From NCBI GenBank assembly GCA_040754335.1, contig JBFMCV010000004.1, forward strand, positions 310,001 to 374,000: a stretch of 64,000 nt of DNA. Direction: 5' to 3'. Below are positions 1 to 9,691 of this stretch, piece by piece. The DNA is from Thermodesulfobacteriota bacterium. Lineage in GTDB: Bacteria > Desulfobacterota_D > UBA1144 > Nemesobacterales > UBA2774. The notes under the pieces were generated by a model, which saw only the letters and a program-made list of their open reading frames with translations, searched no databases and was not told the origin of the DNA. Positions within the stretch are counted from its first letter, which is position 1, and every line of letters begins with the position of its first letter. A program made the translations under genes and the position numbers.

Positions 1-1
1 G

Positions 2-697
2 ATCACTGTCACACAAGGCTCTTTTATAGAGCGACTCATGCTCGTCAACGTATTTCTACTTGTTTTCAACTTGATCCCCGCCTTCCCTATGGACGGCGGC
101 AGGGTGCTCAGGGCGCTCCTCGCGCTCCGCGGCGATTATGTGACCGCTACACAAACGGCGGCGAGCATCGGACAGGCGATCGCCCTTATCTTCGGCTTCA
201 TCGGACTCTTTACGAACCCGTTCCTCATCTTCATCGCGCTCTTCGTCTGGATAGGCGCCGCCCAGGAAGCGAGCATGGTGAAGATAAAATCGGCGCTCGG
301 TGGAATTCCCGTTTACAAGGCCATGCTCACCGATTACAAAATAGCCGCCCCCGGGGACAGGCTCAAGTACCTGGTCGATCTTACCATGTCCGGCTCCCAG
401 CAGGATTTTCCCGTCGTCGATAACGGCAGGCTCGTAGGCATAGTGCCTCACGCCGACCTGATCAAGGGACTTGCGGAAAAGGGCGATTCGATTTCGGTTG
501 GAGATATAATGAGGAGCGAATTCGAGGTCGTCGATCCCGGGGAAATGCTCGAGTACGCGTTCGCGCGTCTCCAGGCGGGCGATTTCTACACTATGCCCGT
601 CGTCAAGAACGGAGAGTTGGTCGGTCTCCTGACGATGGACAACGTGGGGGAATTCATGAGGATACAGTCCGCCATGTCGGGCTCGCGCGCGCGGTGA
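2..697 (+). CDS. Site-2 protease (M50) family protein with CBS pair, 5'-truncated
   Basis: The frame is open from the window edge, so the N-terminus with the HExxH zinc site lies outside; an internal Met at 38 is not taken as the start. The visible part opens with a membrane segment and the second M50 active-site motif, FPMDGGRVLRALL, whose Asp is the third zinc ligand. A hydrophobic stretch follows at about residues 50-80. The C-terminal ~120 residues form two CBS modules (repeated 'DFPVVDNGRLVGIV' and 'TMPVVKNGELVGLL' patterns), which in this family are thought to sense adenine nucleotides. Family membership is clear. The substrate is unknown; members cleave transmembrane proteins within the bilayer. 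Confidence 0.85.
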   Translation: MTVTQGSFIERLMLVNVFLLVFNLIPAFPMDGGRVLRALLALRGDYVTATQTAASIGQAIALIFGFIGLFTNPFLIFIALFVWIGAAQEASMVKIKSALGGIPVYKAMLTDYKIAAPGDRLKYLVDLTMSGSQQDFPVVDNGRLVGIVPHADLIKGLAEKGDSISVGDIMRSEFEVVDPGEMLEYAFARLQAGDFYTMPVVKNGELVGLLTMDNVGEFMRIQSAMSGSRAR

Positions 698-777
698 TGC
701 CGGACGTGAAACGTTATTGCGGCCTTGCTCTCTCGGCCGTATCATAAATTGGTTATCAAATTCATACCGGTGTCGCA

Positions 778-3030
778 ATGGAACATAAGACCGAAACATC
801 CGGAAGCGAAGCGAAGACGACCCGCCGTCTCCACGTGACGGACATAAGCTGCGCGGGCTGCGTCGAAACCGTCGAGAAGACGCTCAGGTCCGTCCCCGGC
901 GTGTCGGACGCGCAGGTAAACTTCGCGGAGAGGACTGCGACCGTAACGGGGAATGTGTCCCCGGACGTCCTGGTTACGGCCGTCGGAAAGGCGGGTTATA
1001 CGGCCTCGCTTCTCGAAGACGAGGACGCTGAAGCGGAAAAGGAGAACGCCGAGCTCAGGCACTACAGGAAGCTTCTCCGCCAGACGACCGTCTCGGGTGT
1101 GATAAGCGTATTAATATTAGCGGTAAGCATGTTTCACCTCCTTCCTTCGCTCGATTCCGCCTCCGGGCGGATCTCGTGGGGTACGGTCTCACTTCTCACG
1201 CTTTTCGTCCTCGCATACGGAGGAGGCCGTTTTTTTACCGGCGCTTTGAAATCCTTCAGGAACCATAACGCGAACATGGACACGTTGATCGCCGTCGGCA
1301 CCGGGGTCGCATGGGTCTATTCGACCTTCGTGGTGCTCTTTCCTGACTCCCTGGCCGAGGTCGCGAGACATCTCTACTTCGAGACTGCGGCGCTTATAAT
1401 CGCATTCATAGATCTCGGCTCAGCGCTCGAGATGAGAGCGCGCGGCATGACCTCTCAGGCGATAAAGCGTCTCATGGGTCTTCGGCCGAGGACGGCGCGT
1501 GTAGTGAGAGGAGGCGAGGAGGTCGATATCCCGATCGGGCTCGTGATACCGGGCGACGTCGTGCGCGTCAGACCCGGTGAGAAGATACCCGTCGACGGAG
1601 AGGTCGTGGAGGGCTCGTCCCACGTCGACGAATCGATGCTCACGGGCGAGCCTATCCCGGTAGAAAAGAAGAAGGGGGACACGGTCGTCGGTGGGACTAT
1701 AAATAAAACAGGGAGCTTCTTGTTCAGAGCCGATCGCGTCGGCAAAGACACCGCACTCGCCCGTATTATCGATATGGTGAGGAAGGCTCAGAATGCGAAG
1801 CCCGAGATAGGGAGGCTTGCCGACAAGGTCTCCGGCATCTTCGTCCCGACTGTGCTTATCATAGCCGTCGTTACGATGCTCGTGTGGTTTAACTTCGGCC
1901 CGTCCCCGCACATCACATATATTCTCGTAACGACTATGGCCGTGCTGATTATCGCGTGCCCCTGCGCATTGGGTCTCGCGACGCCGATATCGGTGATGGT
2001 CGGCGTTGGCAAGGCGGCCGAATACGGAGTTCTCATAAGGAAAGGGGACGCGCTCCAGCAGGCGGGGCAGCTCACAACGATCGTGCTCGACAAGACGGGG
2101 ACTATAACCGAAGGCAAGCCCGTTGTGACGTCGGTCGAGCCCGTCCCCGGCGCTTTGAGCGGTGACGAGTTATTGGCGCTCGCGGCGGGGGTGGAGAGCG
2201 GCTCGGAGCATCCTCTCGCTCAAGCGGTCGTCGAAGCGGCCAGAGCGAAAAACATGGAGCTGAAAACGGTCGAATCGTTCGAGGCGGTGTCGGGACACGG
2301 CGTGAGGGCCGTTTATGACGGAAACACCGTTCTCGTGGGCAATAGGAAGCTCATGGACGAAAACGGGATCGATACAGGCCCGATGATCGAAGCCTGGGAA
2401 CGTTTATCGAAGAAAGGGCAGACAGTCGTGTTTACGGCTCTCAACGGGACTCCGGCAGGGTTGTTAGGAATCTCCGACCCTGTTAAACCCGATTCGAAGG
2501 AGGCCGTTGCAAGGCTCCGCGGGCAGGGGATCAAGGTGATTATGCTTACGGGAGACAACAGTCTCACCGCAAGGTCCGTGGCCGAGCAGGTAGGGGTGGA
2601 CGATTTCATCGCCGAGGTGCTTCCGGAGGATAAGGCCAGGGAAATTTCGCGGCTTCGGGAAAAGGGCGAGAAGGTTGGCATGGTGGGGGACGGCATCAAC
2701 GATGCGCCCGCTCTGGCAGGTGCGGATGTCGGCTTCGCTATTGGGACCGGGACCGACGTCGCGATTGAGAGCGCCGATATAACTCTCATGAGGGGGTCGC
2801 TCCACGGAGTGGCGGACGCGGTGTCCATATCGAAGGCGACTGTAAGGAACATCAAGGAGAACCTGTTCGGGGCTTTTGCATACAATACACTGGCTATCCC
2901 GGTTGCGGCCGGGATACTGTTCCCGTTTACGGGTCTCCTCCTCAACCCGGTGATAGCGGGCGCCGCAATGGCGCTCTCTTCGGTTACTGTCGTGACGAAC
3001 GCGAACAGGCTAAGGTGGTATAGACCGTGA
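778..3030 (+). CDS. copA: Copper-translocating P1B-type ATPase
   Basis: Inner-membrane ATP-driven exporter of Cu(I). An N-terminal heavy-metal-associated domain has the metal site CAGC (Cys25, Cys28). The actuator motif TGE follows, then the transmembrane CPC metal site (Cys394/Cys396, in [12 protein letters not shown]), the phosphorylated Asp438 in DKTGT, an SEHPL motif in the nucleotide domain, and the [10 protein letters not shown] hinge. At 750 residues it is typical of one-HMA CopA proteins. No strong ribosome binding site precedes the ATG; the start is fixed by the HMA domain. A cupredoxin gene follows after 13 bp, so the pair probably handles copper together, supplying or protecting the copper oxidases encoded later. 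CPC indicates Cu(I)/Ag(I) rather than zinc. Confidence 0.95.
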   Translation: MEHKTETSGSEAKTTRRLHVTDISCAGCVETVEKTLRSVPGVSDAQVNFAERTATVTGNVSPDVLVTAVGKAGYTASLLEDEDAEAEKENAELRHYRKLLRQTTVSGVISVLILAVSMFHLLPSLDSASGRISWGTVSLLTLFVLAYGGGRFFTGALKSFRNHNANMDTLIAVGTGVAWVYSTFVVLFPDSLAEVARHLYFETAALIIAFIDLGSALEMRARGMTSQAIKRLMGLRPRTARVVRGGEEVDIPIGLVIPGDVVRVRPGEKIPVDGEVVEGSSHVDESMLTGEPIPVEKKKGDTVVGGTINKTGSFLFRADRVGKDTALARIIDMVRKAQNAKPEIGRLADKVSGIFVPTVLIIAVVTMLVWFNFGPSPHITYILVTTMAVLIIACPCALGLATPISVMVGVGKAAEYGVLIRKGDALQQAGQLTTIVLDKTGTITEGKPVVTSVEPVPGALSGDELLALAAGVESGSEHPLAQAVVEAARAKNMELKTVESFEAVSGHGVRAVYDGNTVLVGNRKLMDENGIDTGPMIEAWERLSKKGQTVVFTALNGTPAGLLGISDPVKPDSKEAVARLRGQGIKVIMLTGDNSLTARSVAEQVGVDDFIAEVLPEDKAREISRLREKGEKVGMVGDGINDAPALAGADVGFAIGTGTDVAIESADITLMRGSLHGVADAVSISKATVRNIKENLFGAFAYNTLAIPVAAGILFPFTGLLLNPVIAGAAMALSSVTVVTNANRLRWYRP

Positions 3031-3043
3031 GGACTGCGAAGAA

Positions 3044-3418
3044 ATGAATATAATCGTCAACGTACTCGGACTCATTCTGGCCGCGTTCATCGTGTGGTGG
3101 TTCTGGATTTCAAAAAGGGGGACCGAGACGCGCGCCGGAGGGGATACGATCGGTATTGTCGTCGACGGCGGAGTATACACCCCAGCGGTTATCCGCGTGG
3201 CTGCGTGGAGACCCGTTACGCTCCGTTTTCTTCGGAAGGACTCGAGCCCGTGCGCGGAAAAGGTGATTTTCAGCGGCCTCGATCTAAGCGCCGACCTGCC
3301 GGTCGGGAAACCCTACGACCTGAGCTTTGTCCCAGAGAAGGCCGGTGAATACGATTTCACTTGCCAGATGGCGATGTACCGCGGCAGGCTTATTGTCGAA
3401 GAGAACACGAAACCCTGA
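3044..3418 (+). CDS. Membrane-anchored cupredoxin-like copper protein
   Basis: A 124-residue protein with one N-terminal membrane anchor (about residues 4-22) and a beta-rich periplasmic domain of cupredoxin type. The C-terminal motif has Cys107, Met109 and Met111 in 'FTCQMAMYRG', resembling the Cys/Met copper loop of small cupredoxins that travel with CopA-type ATPases. Cys70 is a further candidate ligand. It lies 13 bp behind copA and is almost certainly co-transcribed. The likely role is binding periplasmic copper or passing it on, inferred from fold and neighbour. The His ligands of blue-copper proteins are not obvious, so the metal site may be Cys/Met based. Confidence 0.75.
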   Translation: MNIIVNVLGLILAAFIVWWFWISKRGTETRAGGDTIGIVVDGGVYTPAVIRVAAWRPVTLRFLRKDSSPCAEKVIFSGLDLSADLPVGKPYDLSFVPEKAGEYDFTCQMAMYRGRLIVEENTKP

Positions 3419-3541
3419 AAGATACGGGCTTTTTCCAAGAACCGCTCCGTCCTGAAAAATACCTGACGCTCTTCTCATGCCCGGCCTTAACGCCAATCCG
3501 CAACGCGTATGTCAGGAAGCGCTGATTCTTGTATCATTGCC

Positions 3542-3573
3542 AAAAAAGAGAGCTCCCCGTGATACGGCACGGG
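3542..3573 (-). terminator. Probable intrinsic terminator of the cold-shock gene
   Basis: Just past the csp stop on the minus strand, a 6-bp stem (CCCGTG/CACGGG, 3556-3561 with 3568-3573) with a 6-nt loop is followed, after about 8 nt, by six T on the minus strand (A run at 3542-3547). The gap before the U tract is longer than ideal. Confidence 0.45.
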
Positions 3574-3575
3574 AC

Positions 3576-3794
3576 CTACTGGGAAATCTTGTTGACCTTG
3601 CTGGCTTGAAGTCCCTTGGGGCTTTCGACTACTTCGAACTCCACTTCATCACCTTCTGCCAGGGTTCTGAAGCCAGATCCTTCGATGGCACTGTAATGAA
3701 CGAATACGTCTTTACCGTTGTCCTGCTCGATGAATCCGAAACCTTTGGACTCGTTGAACCATTTGACCTTACCTTTCAAAATAAATTCCTCCAA
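3576..3794 (-). CDS. csp: Cold-shock protein, CspA family
   Basis: A 72-residue single-domain OB fold that binds single-stranded RNA/DNA. Both nucleic-acid motifs are present: RNP1 (KGFGFIE) and RNP2 (VFVHYSAI), after the typical GKVKWFN strand. A strong GGAGGAA ribosome binding site (plus-strand 3785-3791) lies next to the predicted start. A TTGACT (3833-3838) with a weak -10 (3811-3816) may be its promoter, leaving an AU-rich leader of the kind csp genes often have. It stands alone, divergent from tpx. Such proteins act as RNA chaperones; whether this one is cold-induced cannot be read from sequence. Confidence 0.95.
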   Translation of the reverse strand: MEEFILKGKVKWFNESKGFGFIEQDNGKDVFVHYSAIEGSGFRTLAEGDEVEFEVVESPKGLQASKVNKISQ

Positions 3795-3961
3795 AAATAA
3801 GATTCATGCAAGAGTACATACTTTTATTTTTTAGTCAACAGGATTCGAATTATTTTTATTCCCGGCGAGGCCCATTTGACTTTAAAAAGTAATCTATGAT
3901 AGCCTAAATCCGGCCGGCTGAACAAGACGGCGAATTGAAGAAACCGAGGAGGTAAAAGTAA

Positions 3962-4480
3962 ATGGCTAAGGAAAGACCGAACGTGGTCAAGATGAAAGGC
4001 AACCCTGTGACTCTTCTGGGCAACGAGGTAAAGGTCGGGGACAAAGCGCCCGATTTCACGGCCCTTGCGGGTCTCGGGGCGCCTGTCGGGCTCGGCGACC
4101 TCAGGGACAAGGTAAAAGTGTTCAACGTCGTCGTTTCCGTTGATACACCTGTCTGCGACGTTCAGACGAAGAGGTTCAACAAAGAAGCGGCCGGCCTCGG
4201 GGACGATGTAGAGATCGTGACGTTGAGCATGGACCTCCCTTTCGCGCTAAAGCGTTACTGCGCGGCCGAGGGTATAGACAAGGTTAAGACATTGTCCGAT
4301 TATCAGAATGCGTCTTTCGGGGAAGCCTACGGTGTGCTCATAAAGGAAAACAGGCTGCTCGCGAGGTCGATCTTCGTAGTGGACAAGGACGACAAGGTAA
4401 GGCATGCTGAGATCGTCGGAGAAATAACACAGGAGCCCGACTACGAAGCTGCGCTCAAAGCCGTAAGAGAATCTATTTGA
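3962..4480 (+). CDS. tpx: Thiol peroxidase, atypical 2-Cys peroxiredoxin
   Basis: Reduces hydrogen peroxide and lipid hydroperoxides using thioredoxin. The peroxidatic Cys65 sits in the Tpx signature DTPVCDVQT and the resolving Cys100 in KRYCAAEGID, the spacing of E. coli Tpx (Cys61/Cys95). Length (172 residues) is normal, and the family's N-terminal GNPVTLLGNEVKVGD is present. A good GAGG ribosome binding site precedes the ATG. It is a single-gene unit; the thioredoxin reductase encoded near 42 kb could supply the electrons indirectly. Cytoplasmic or periplasmic in other bacteria; no signal peptide is seen here. Confidence 0.95.
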   Translation: MAKERPNVVKMKGNPVTLLGNEVKVGDKAPDFTALAGLGAPVGLGDLRDKVKVFNVVVSVDTPVCDVQTKRFNKEAAGLGDDVEIVTLSMDLPFALKRYCAAEGIDKVKTLSDYQNASFGEAYGVLIKENRLLARSIFVVDKDDKVRHAEIVGEITQEPDYEAALKAVRESI

Positions 4481-4650
4481 ATATCTACGTCGTAACATCG
4501 TAAACGCGAGGCCCTGGCCCCGCGCGGACACGGGAAGCCCGCGTATGGTCTGGGCGGGCAGGCTTGTCTTCCCGCTCTCGCGCCTTTAAAATCCCTGCCC
4601 CAATATGTATCCTTATAGGTGTAAGGCAATATCGTTATGGAGGCTCACCG

Positions 4651-5181
4651 ATGGGGCTCGGTAAAATGATCTCGGGTCTTTTTAAAAAAGACAACGGGGA
4701 AGAATCTCAGGCGGGTATAAACCGCCACGATGAAAGTAGATCCGAAGGCATAGCCGACACAGTCGAGAATCCTGCGCACGCTGAAACCACCGGCCTTCAC
4801 GTAGAGGCCGCGCATGACCACGCACCCCGCCCTCAGGCGGATGGAGGTGCGGAAAGAACTCCTTCACCGGATACCACTGTGGAGGTCACGGAGAATAAGA
4901 TCCTCGAAGTCCTGAGCAACGTCTACGACCCCGAGATACCGATCGATATAGTGAATCTCGGGCTGATATACGGCATAGATATAGAAGGCGGGAACGTGCG
5001 CATAAGCATGACTATGACGGCCCCCGGATGTCCCGCTTCGACACAGATAGCAGGCGAGTCGAAGATTCTGGTCGAGGAGATACCCGGAGTGGAAAGCGTG
5101 GAGATAGAGCTCGTCTGGGACCCGCCCTGGGACCCGAGCAAGATGAGCGAGGAAGCTCAGCAGAGCCTGGGTATTTTCTAA
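4651..5181 (+). CDS. SufT/PaaD-type iron-sulfur maturation protein (DUF59/MIP18) with long N-tail
   Basis: The C-terminal ~95 residues are a MIP18 (DUF59) domain with the conserved DPEIPIDIVNLGLIY and TAPGCPAS motifs; the Cys of APGCP is the conserved cluster or ligand residue. Proteins of this kind (SufT, PaaD) help mature Fe-S enzymes. The first ~80 residues are hydrophilic, rich in Glu, His and Ala, and of low complexity. The start at 4651 is preferred over an in-frame ATG at 4564 because a GGAG sits just upstream (4639-4642) and the upstream extension is not protein-like. A Fe-S role fits a genome with many Fe-S clusters in ActB. Exact client unknown. Confidence 0.8.
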   Translation: MGLGKMISGLFKKDNGEESQAGINRHDESRSEGIADTVENPAHAETTGLHVEAAHDHAPRPQADGGAERTPSPDTTVEVTENKILEVLSNVYDPEIPIDIVNLGLIYGIDIEGGNVRISMTMTAPGCPASTQIAGESKILVEEIPGVESVEIELVWDPPWDPSKMSEEAQQSLGIF

Positions 5182-5229
5182 TCGTGATATCCGCCATCTT
5201 AATACATCCTGCAAGCGTGAATTGAACAT

Positions 5230-5970
5230 ATGCCCTCCCTTCCGAATGGAGTTTTCATAACTGGCACCGATACGGGCGTAGGCAAAACCGTAATCACTGC
5301 TGCTTTGGCATGGATATTGGTCCAAGCGGGCAAGCGTGTTGCTGTAATGAAACCCGTGCAGACGGGCACCGGGCTTCCGGGGATGACCGACATCGAGTTC
5401 GTGGAGAGCGTGCTTGACGCAAAGTTCGATCCGGATGATACTTGCATATACCGGTTTCGGGAGCCGCTCTCGCCGCTTGCCGCATCGAGGATCTCCGGGA
5501 TAAAAATAGATACGGGAAAGATTAAACAGGTTTTTGAAAAGCTCCGCTCGGCGCACGACATCGTTATCGTCGAAGGGGCGGGGGGCCTCCTCGTACCCAT
5601 AACGGAGGATTATCTGATGGCCGACCTCGCCCGAGACTTCGGAATCCCTCTCCTCATCGTCACGCGTCCCGATCTCGGCACGCTTAACCATACTGCACTC
5701 ACGGTAGAGGCGGCGAGGCGCAGAGGAATCGATATTCTGGGGGTCGTCATTAACCGTTTCCCTCCTTCTCCCGGACCGGCCGAACGCACGAACCCCGGCT
5801 TCATTACCCTCATGACCGGAGTGCCGGTGATCGGGGTGTTTCCGTCCGACCCTTCCCTCTCCGTAGAGGAAGGCAGAGCGGGCGGGATTCTCGAGCTCGC
5901 AGTGTCCGCTTTTGCACCTTCCTTGGGCGGGACATTTGACCTCGAAGATTTTATCACGCGGCTCGTTTAG
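5230..5970 (+). CDS. bioD: ATP-dependent dethiobiotin synthetase
   Basis: Closes the ureido ring of biotin: 7,8-diaminononanoate + CO2 + ATP gives dethiobiotin. The P-loop GTDTGVGKT begins at residue 11. KPVQTG (the diaminononanoate-binding segment) and EGAGGLLVPI follow in the expected order. Length of 246 residues is slightly above the usual 220-230, the extra being at the C-terminus. No other bio genes lie within the window, so the pathway is scattered or located elsewhere. It is 48 bp behind the SufT-like gene and may share its transcript, which would make sense because biotin synthase is a Fe-S enzyme; this link is inference. Confidence 0.93.
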   Translation: MPSLPNGVFITGTDTGVGKTVITAALAWILVQAGKRVAVMKPVQTGTGLPGMTDIEFVESVLDAKFDPDDTCIYRFREPLSPLAASRISGIKIDTGKIKQVFEKLRSAHDIVIVEGAGGLLVPITEDYLMADLARDFGIPLLIVTRPDLGTLNHTALTVEAARRRGIDILGVVINRFPPSPGPAERTNPGFITLMTGVPVIGVFPSDPSLSVEEGRAGGILELAVSAFAPSLGGTFDLEDFITRLV

Positions 5971-6068
5971 ACCGTACTTTTTCTCCCCGAAAAATAGGAA
6001 TATTGCGGGATCGCCTGTCTGCATATCTGTCCGCAGGGATTCGCATTTTAATGCTGCATTAAGGGAAC

Positions 6069-6096
6069 TTGACAGATTTCCTCGGTATGATATACA
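6069..6096 (+). promoter_or_regulatory. Promoter of the alternative complex III operon
   Basis: TTGACA (6069-6074), a 16-bp spacer and TATACA (6091-6096). The predicted start of transcription leaves a leader of about 65 nt before actA. No other good hexamer pair is seen between bioD and actA. Confidence 0.6.
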
Positions 6097-6166
6097 TACT
6101 AGGCGTTTTTTGAGTACTTTGTTTTAACTTTCCAAATGGACACACTCCAGAGCTAAGGTAAATAGG

Positions 6167-6742
6167 ATGAGAAAACGGATTACATTGCTTTCAGTGCCTG
6201 TTCTGACACTGGTTATATTCCTGGGCTTGTATTTTTTCGATAACGCTGAAAGCAGCAGTAAAGGGCCCGTTCAGCCGGTCAGGTTCAGCCATAAAATCCA
6301 CGCCGGCGCCGAAAACGATCAGATACCTTGTCAGTACTGCCACAGCTTTGTTGACGTATCCCCTAATCCCGGAATACCATCGGTTCAAAAATGCATGGGC
6401 TGCCATACCCATATAGCCGGCCGCGACGTCGAGTACGACTTCGACGGCACCACGATCAATATCCAGCAGGAGATAGCAAAGGTCAGGGAGTACTGGGCGA
6501 AGAAGGAACCCATACCCTGGAACAAGGTCAACACGATGCCCAATTACGTCCACTTCAACCATAAAAGGCATATAAAGCGCGGCTTCGAATGCGCCGCCTG
6601 CCACGGGGACGTTGCGAACATGAACCAGATTTATCAGGTAACCAGGCTCAACATGGGTTTCTGTATACAGTGTCATACGCAGAACGCCAGGGACCACGAG
6701 GAGCTCACTCACCTGAAAGACTGTCTCACGTGTCATTATTAA
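6167..6742 (+). CDS. actA: Alternative complex III pentaheme cytochrome c subunit ActA
   Basis: A 191-residue membrane-anchored multiheme cytochrome. One N-terminal membrane segment (about residues 5-24) is followed by exactly five CxxCH heme motifs (CQYCH, CMGCH, CAACH, CIQCH, CLTCH), the diagnostic count for ActA. Several extra His residues can serve as distal ligands. It is the first gene of a seven-ORF operon in the canonical act order. In alternative complex III it sits on the periplasmic side and carries electrons from the Fe-S clusters of ActB towards ActE or the oxidase. AAGG at 6155 serves as ribosome binding site. Confidence 0.93.
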   Translation: MRKRITLLSVPVLTLVIFLGLYFFDNAESSSKGPVQPVRFSHKIHAGAENDQIPCQYCHSFVDVSPNPGIPSVQKCMGCHTHIAGRDVEYDFDGTTINIQQEIAKVREYWAKKEPIPWNKVNTMPNYVHFNHKRHIKRGFECAACHGDVANMNQIYQVTRLNMGFCIQCHTQNARDHEELTHLKDCLTCHY

Positions 6743-6754
6743 TTGGAGGAGGAA

Positions 6755-9691
6755 ATGTCTCAAGATAAAAAGGGCGGAATCAAGAGAAGGGATTTTCTGA
6801 AGATCATCGGAGTTGCCGGGGGAACGGCTGCCGTAACTGGCGCATGTTCCAACCCGGCCGAGCAGATCATCCCTTACGTCATACCGCCCGAAGGGATAAT
6901 CCCCGGAGTCCCCAACTGGTATGCAAGCACATGCCGCGAGTGTCCGGCGGGGTGCGGCATAATCGTGAAGAACCGTGAGGGGAGGGCGATAAAGGTCGAG
7001 GGGAATCCGAAGAATCCGATAAACATGGGCGGGAGCTGCGCCGAGGGACAGGCCATGCTCCAGGGTCTTTACAACCCCGACCGCACGAGGTCTCCTCTCG
7101 TCAGGAACGACCTCGGGAGACTCGAGCCTCTTGGGTGGGACGAAGCCCAGAAGACTCTTGCCGAAAAGATAGAGGAAGTCAGAAAGAAGGGCGGCAGCGG
7201 AAGGATAGTATTCCTCTCCGATCATAACGAAGGTACGCTGGGGAACCTGATCGACGACTGGATGTCGGCGGTGGGAGGAAAACACCTCACGTACGAAGTT
7301 TACTCATACGAGCCGCTCAAAGAAGCGAACCGTATCGTGTTCGGAATTGATAAAATACCAACATATAATATCGATAAAACTAAGTACCTCCTCTCGTTCG
7401 GGGCTGATTTCCTGGAGACATGGCTGTCGCCGACCCTCTACTCGAGGCAGTTCAGCGAGATGCACGCTTATAAGGATAAATCCATGGGGAAGTTCGTCCA
7501 CGTGGACCCGAGAGCGGGGCTTACAGGAGTGAACGCCGACGAATGGGTCTCGATAAAACCGGGCACTGAAGCGGTACTTGCGCTCGGCATAGCGAACGTC
7601 ATAGTGAGCGAAGGCATGTCCGCAAACGGCGGAGGCGGTTTCGCCGGACTGCTCGGCGCATATTCGCCCGAGAAAGTTTCTTCGGTCACGGATGTCCCGG
7701 TCGATACTATCAAGGAGTTAGCGAAGGAATTCTCGTCCATGCAGCCGAGCCTCGCTATCGGCGGGGGAATCGCCAATACATCGACAAATGCAACCGAAAC
7801 TCTGGTTGCGATAAATATCCTGAATTATGTCGCCGGCAACGTCGGCCAGACGATCGATTTCGGCAATACTCTCACTCTCTCAAAAGCGAGCTCTTTCAAG
7901 GAGATATCGTCCCTCGTCGAATCGATGTCAAACGGGGAGGTCGACGTCTTATTTATATATAATGTAAACCCCGTCTTCACGCTTCCGAAGGCTCTCGGTT
8001 TCGAGGACGCCCTCGGCAAGGTGCCTTACACGGTGAGCTTCTCGAGCTTCATGGACGAGACGACCGAGAAGGCTGATCTCATACTCCCCGATAACACGAC
8101 GATCGAATCCTGGGGGGACTTCATCCCCGACGGCAGGGTCCACGGGCTAATTCAGCCGGTGATGAACCCTGTCTTCAACACGAAGAGCACCGGGGACGTG
8201 ATACTCGCCGTAACCGCGCAGCTCGAAGGGTTGAAAGGCAGGTATACGCAGGTTTCATATTACGATTATCTCAGGGATTCATGGAAGCAGGTCTGGACGG
8301 GCGTCACGGGAGGCGGGGATTTCGAAGCCTTCTGGAACACTGCGCTCGAGAACGGCGGCATATACAGGGAAACGACGCCCGTGCAGGTATCCGCGCCGGG
8401 GAATGTTTCCGGCATAACTTTCTCAGAGCCCGAGTTCAAGGGCGACGGCGATTTTTACTTCATTGCTTACCCCTCCTACAAGTACTACGACGGCAGGGGT
8501 GCCAACAAGCCCTGGCTCCAGGAGCTGCCTGACGCCGTCACCACCGGGGTCTGGGATTCGTGGGTCGAGATGCACCCGGATACGGCCAAAAAACTCGGGG
8601 TCAAGCTCGGAGACTTCGTCAGGATAGAATCGCCTGACGGGACGATAGAGACACAGGCTTATGTTTATGAAGGTATAAGACCGGATACGCTCGCCGTTAT
8701 GATCGGGCAGGGACATACGAGCTACGGCAGATACGCGAAAGACAGGGGCGTGAATCCGATTTCTATCCTGCCTGTTTCCACGGACAAAATTACAGGAGGC
8801 TTCGCGTGGCTTACTACGAAGGTAAAGGCCTCGGGTACGGGCAGGAGCGCACAGTTCGTACAGACTCAGTACACGACAACCCAGCATGACAGGGACGTTG
8901 CGCAGATGGTAACGCTCACCGAGCTCGAGCACGGCCTCCATCACGAGGCGCACGAGGAGCCCGATTTCTATCCGCCCGTGGAATATGCGAGATACCAGTG
9001 GGGCATGTCCATAGACCTCCAGAAGTGCACTGGGTGCGGCGCCTGTATCACCGCCTGCTACGCGGAGAACAATATACCGTTCGTCGGCAAGGAGCTCGTG
9101 GCGAAAAGACGCGATATGGCATGGCTAAGGATCGACAGGTTCTTCGAAAAATCGGACAACAAATCCGGGTTCGAGATAAGGTTCCTCCCGATGCTCTGCC
9201 AGCAGTGCAATAACGCTCCGTGCGAGCCCGTATGCCCGGTATTCGCGACTTACCATAACCCCGAAGGGTTAAACGGAATGATATATAACAGGTGCGTGGG
9301 GACGAGGTACTGCTCCAACAACTGCACCTACAGTGTGAGGAAATTCAACTGGTTCACCTACAAGCTCCCCGAGCCTCTCAACTGGCAATTCAACCCTGAC
9401 GTCACAGTCAGGGACAAGGGCGTCATGGAGAAATGTACTTTCTGCATCCAGAGGATCAATTACGCAAAGGACCAGGCAAAGGACAAGGGAAGGGACGTGC
9501 TCGACGGAGAGTTCCAGGTCGCTTGCCAGCAGTCATGCGCATCGGGCGCGATTGAATTCGGGAACCTGAAAGACCCGGAGTCCAGGGTGTCGAAGCTTTC
9601 ACACGATGAAAGGGGGTACAGGGTGCTCGATCAGCTCAACACGAAGCCGAATATTACGTATCTAAAAAAAGTGAAATGGGATAAGGCGTAA
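6755..9691 (+). CDS. actB: Alternative complex III subunit ActB: molybdopterin-oxidoreductase-like and Fe-S fusion
   Basis: A 978-residue fusion. Residues 11-31 form a twin-arginine-like signal (KRRDFLK and a hydrophobic core) ending at Cys31, a possible lipidation site as reported for ActB elsewhere. The body to ~700 resembles molybdopterin oxidoreductases, and a Cys motif (CRECPAGC plus a later Cys) remains near its N-terminus; in characterised complexes this part lacks molybdenum. The C-terminal ~250 residues carry four ferredoxin-like Cys clusters (CTGCGACITAC, CQQCNNAPCEPVC, CVGTRYCSNNC, CTFC...CQQSC). An in-frame TTG at 6743 is rejected because the GGAGGAGG ribosome binding site (6745-6752) serves ATG 6755. 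The stop overlaps actC by one base. Confidence 0.92.
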   Translation: MSQDKKGGIKRRDFLKIIGVAGGTAAVTGACSNPAEQIIPYVIPPEGIIPGVPNWYASTCRECPAGCGIIVKNREGRAIKVEGNPKNPINMGGSCAEGQAMLQGLYNPDRTRSPLVRNDLGRLEPLGWDEAQKTLAEKIEEVRKKGGSGRIVFLSDHNEGTLGNLIDDWMSAVGGKHLTYEVYSYEPLKEANRIVFGIDKIPTYNIDKTKYLLSFGADFLETWLSPTLYSRQFSEMHAYKDKSMGKFVHVDPRAGLTGVNADEWVSIKPGTEAVLALGIANVIVSEGMSANGGGGFAGLLGAYSPEKVSSVTDVPVDTIKELAKEFSSMQPSLAIGGGIANTSTNATETLVAINILNYVAGNVGQTIDFGNTLTLSKASSFKEISSLVESMSNGEVDVLFIYNVNPVFTLPKALGFEDALGKVPYTVSFSSFMDETTEKADLILPDNTTIESWGDFIPDGRVHGLIQPVMNPVFNTKSTGDVILAVTAQLEGLKGRYTQVSYYDYLRDSWKQVWTGVTGGGDFEAFWNTALENGGIYRETTPVQVSAPGNVSGITFSEPEFKGDGDFYFIAYPSYKYYDGRGANKPWLQELPDAVTTGVWDSWVEMHPDTAKKLGVKLGDFVRIESPDGTIETQAYVYEGIRPDTLAVMIGQGHTSYGRYAKDRGVNPISILPVSTDKITGGFAWLTTKVKASGTGRSAQFVQTQYTTTQHDRDVAQMVTLTELEHGLHHEAHEEPDFYPPVEYARYQWGMSIDLQKCTGCGACITACYAENNIPFVGKELVAKRRDMAWLRIDRFFEKSDNKSGFEIRFLPMLCQQCNNAPCEPVCPVFATYHNPEGLNGMIYNRCVGTRYCSNNCTYSVRKFNWFTYKLPEPLNWQFNPDVTVRDKGVMEKCTFCIQRINYAKDQAKDKGRDVLDGEFQVACQQSCASGAIEFGNLKDPESRVSKLSHDERGYRVLDQLNTKPNITYLKKVKWDKA

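Noticed and set aside
720-777. Copper-responsive operator before copA
   Set aside because: No clear palindrome or well-spaced promoter could be read there.
4864-6024. Long minus-strand open frame of ~386 codons
   Set aside because: It is antisense to the SufT-like gene and bioD, has odd Arg/His-rich composition and no ribosome site.
6191-7285. Minus-strand open frame of ~364 codons opposite actA/actB
   Set aside because: Antisense to genes with clear motifs; no independent support.
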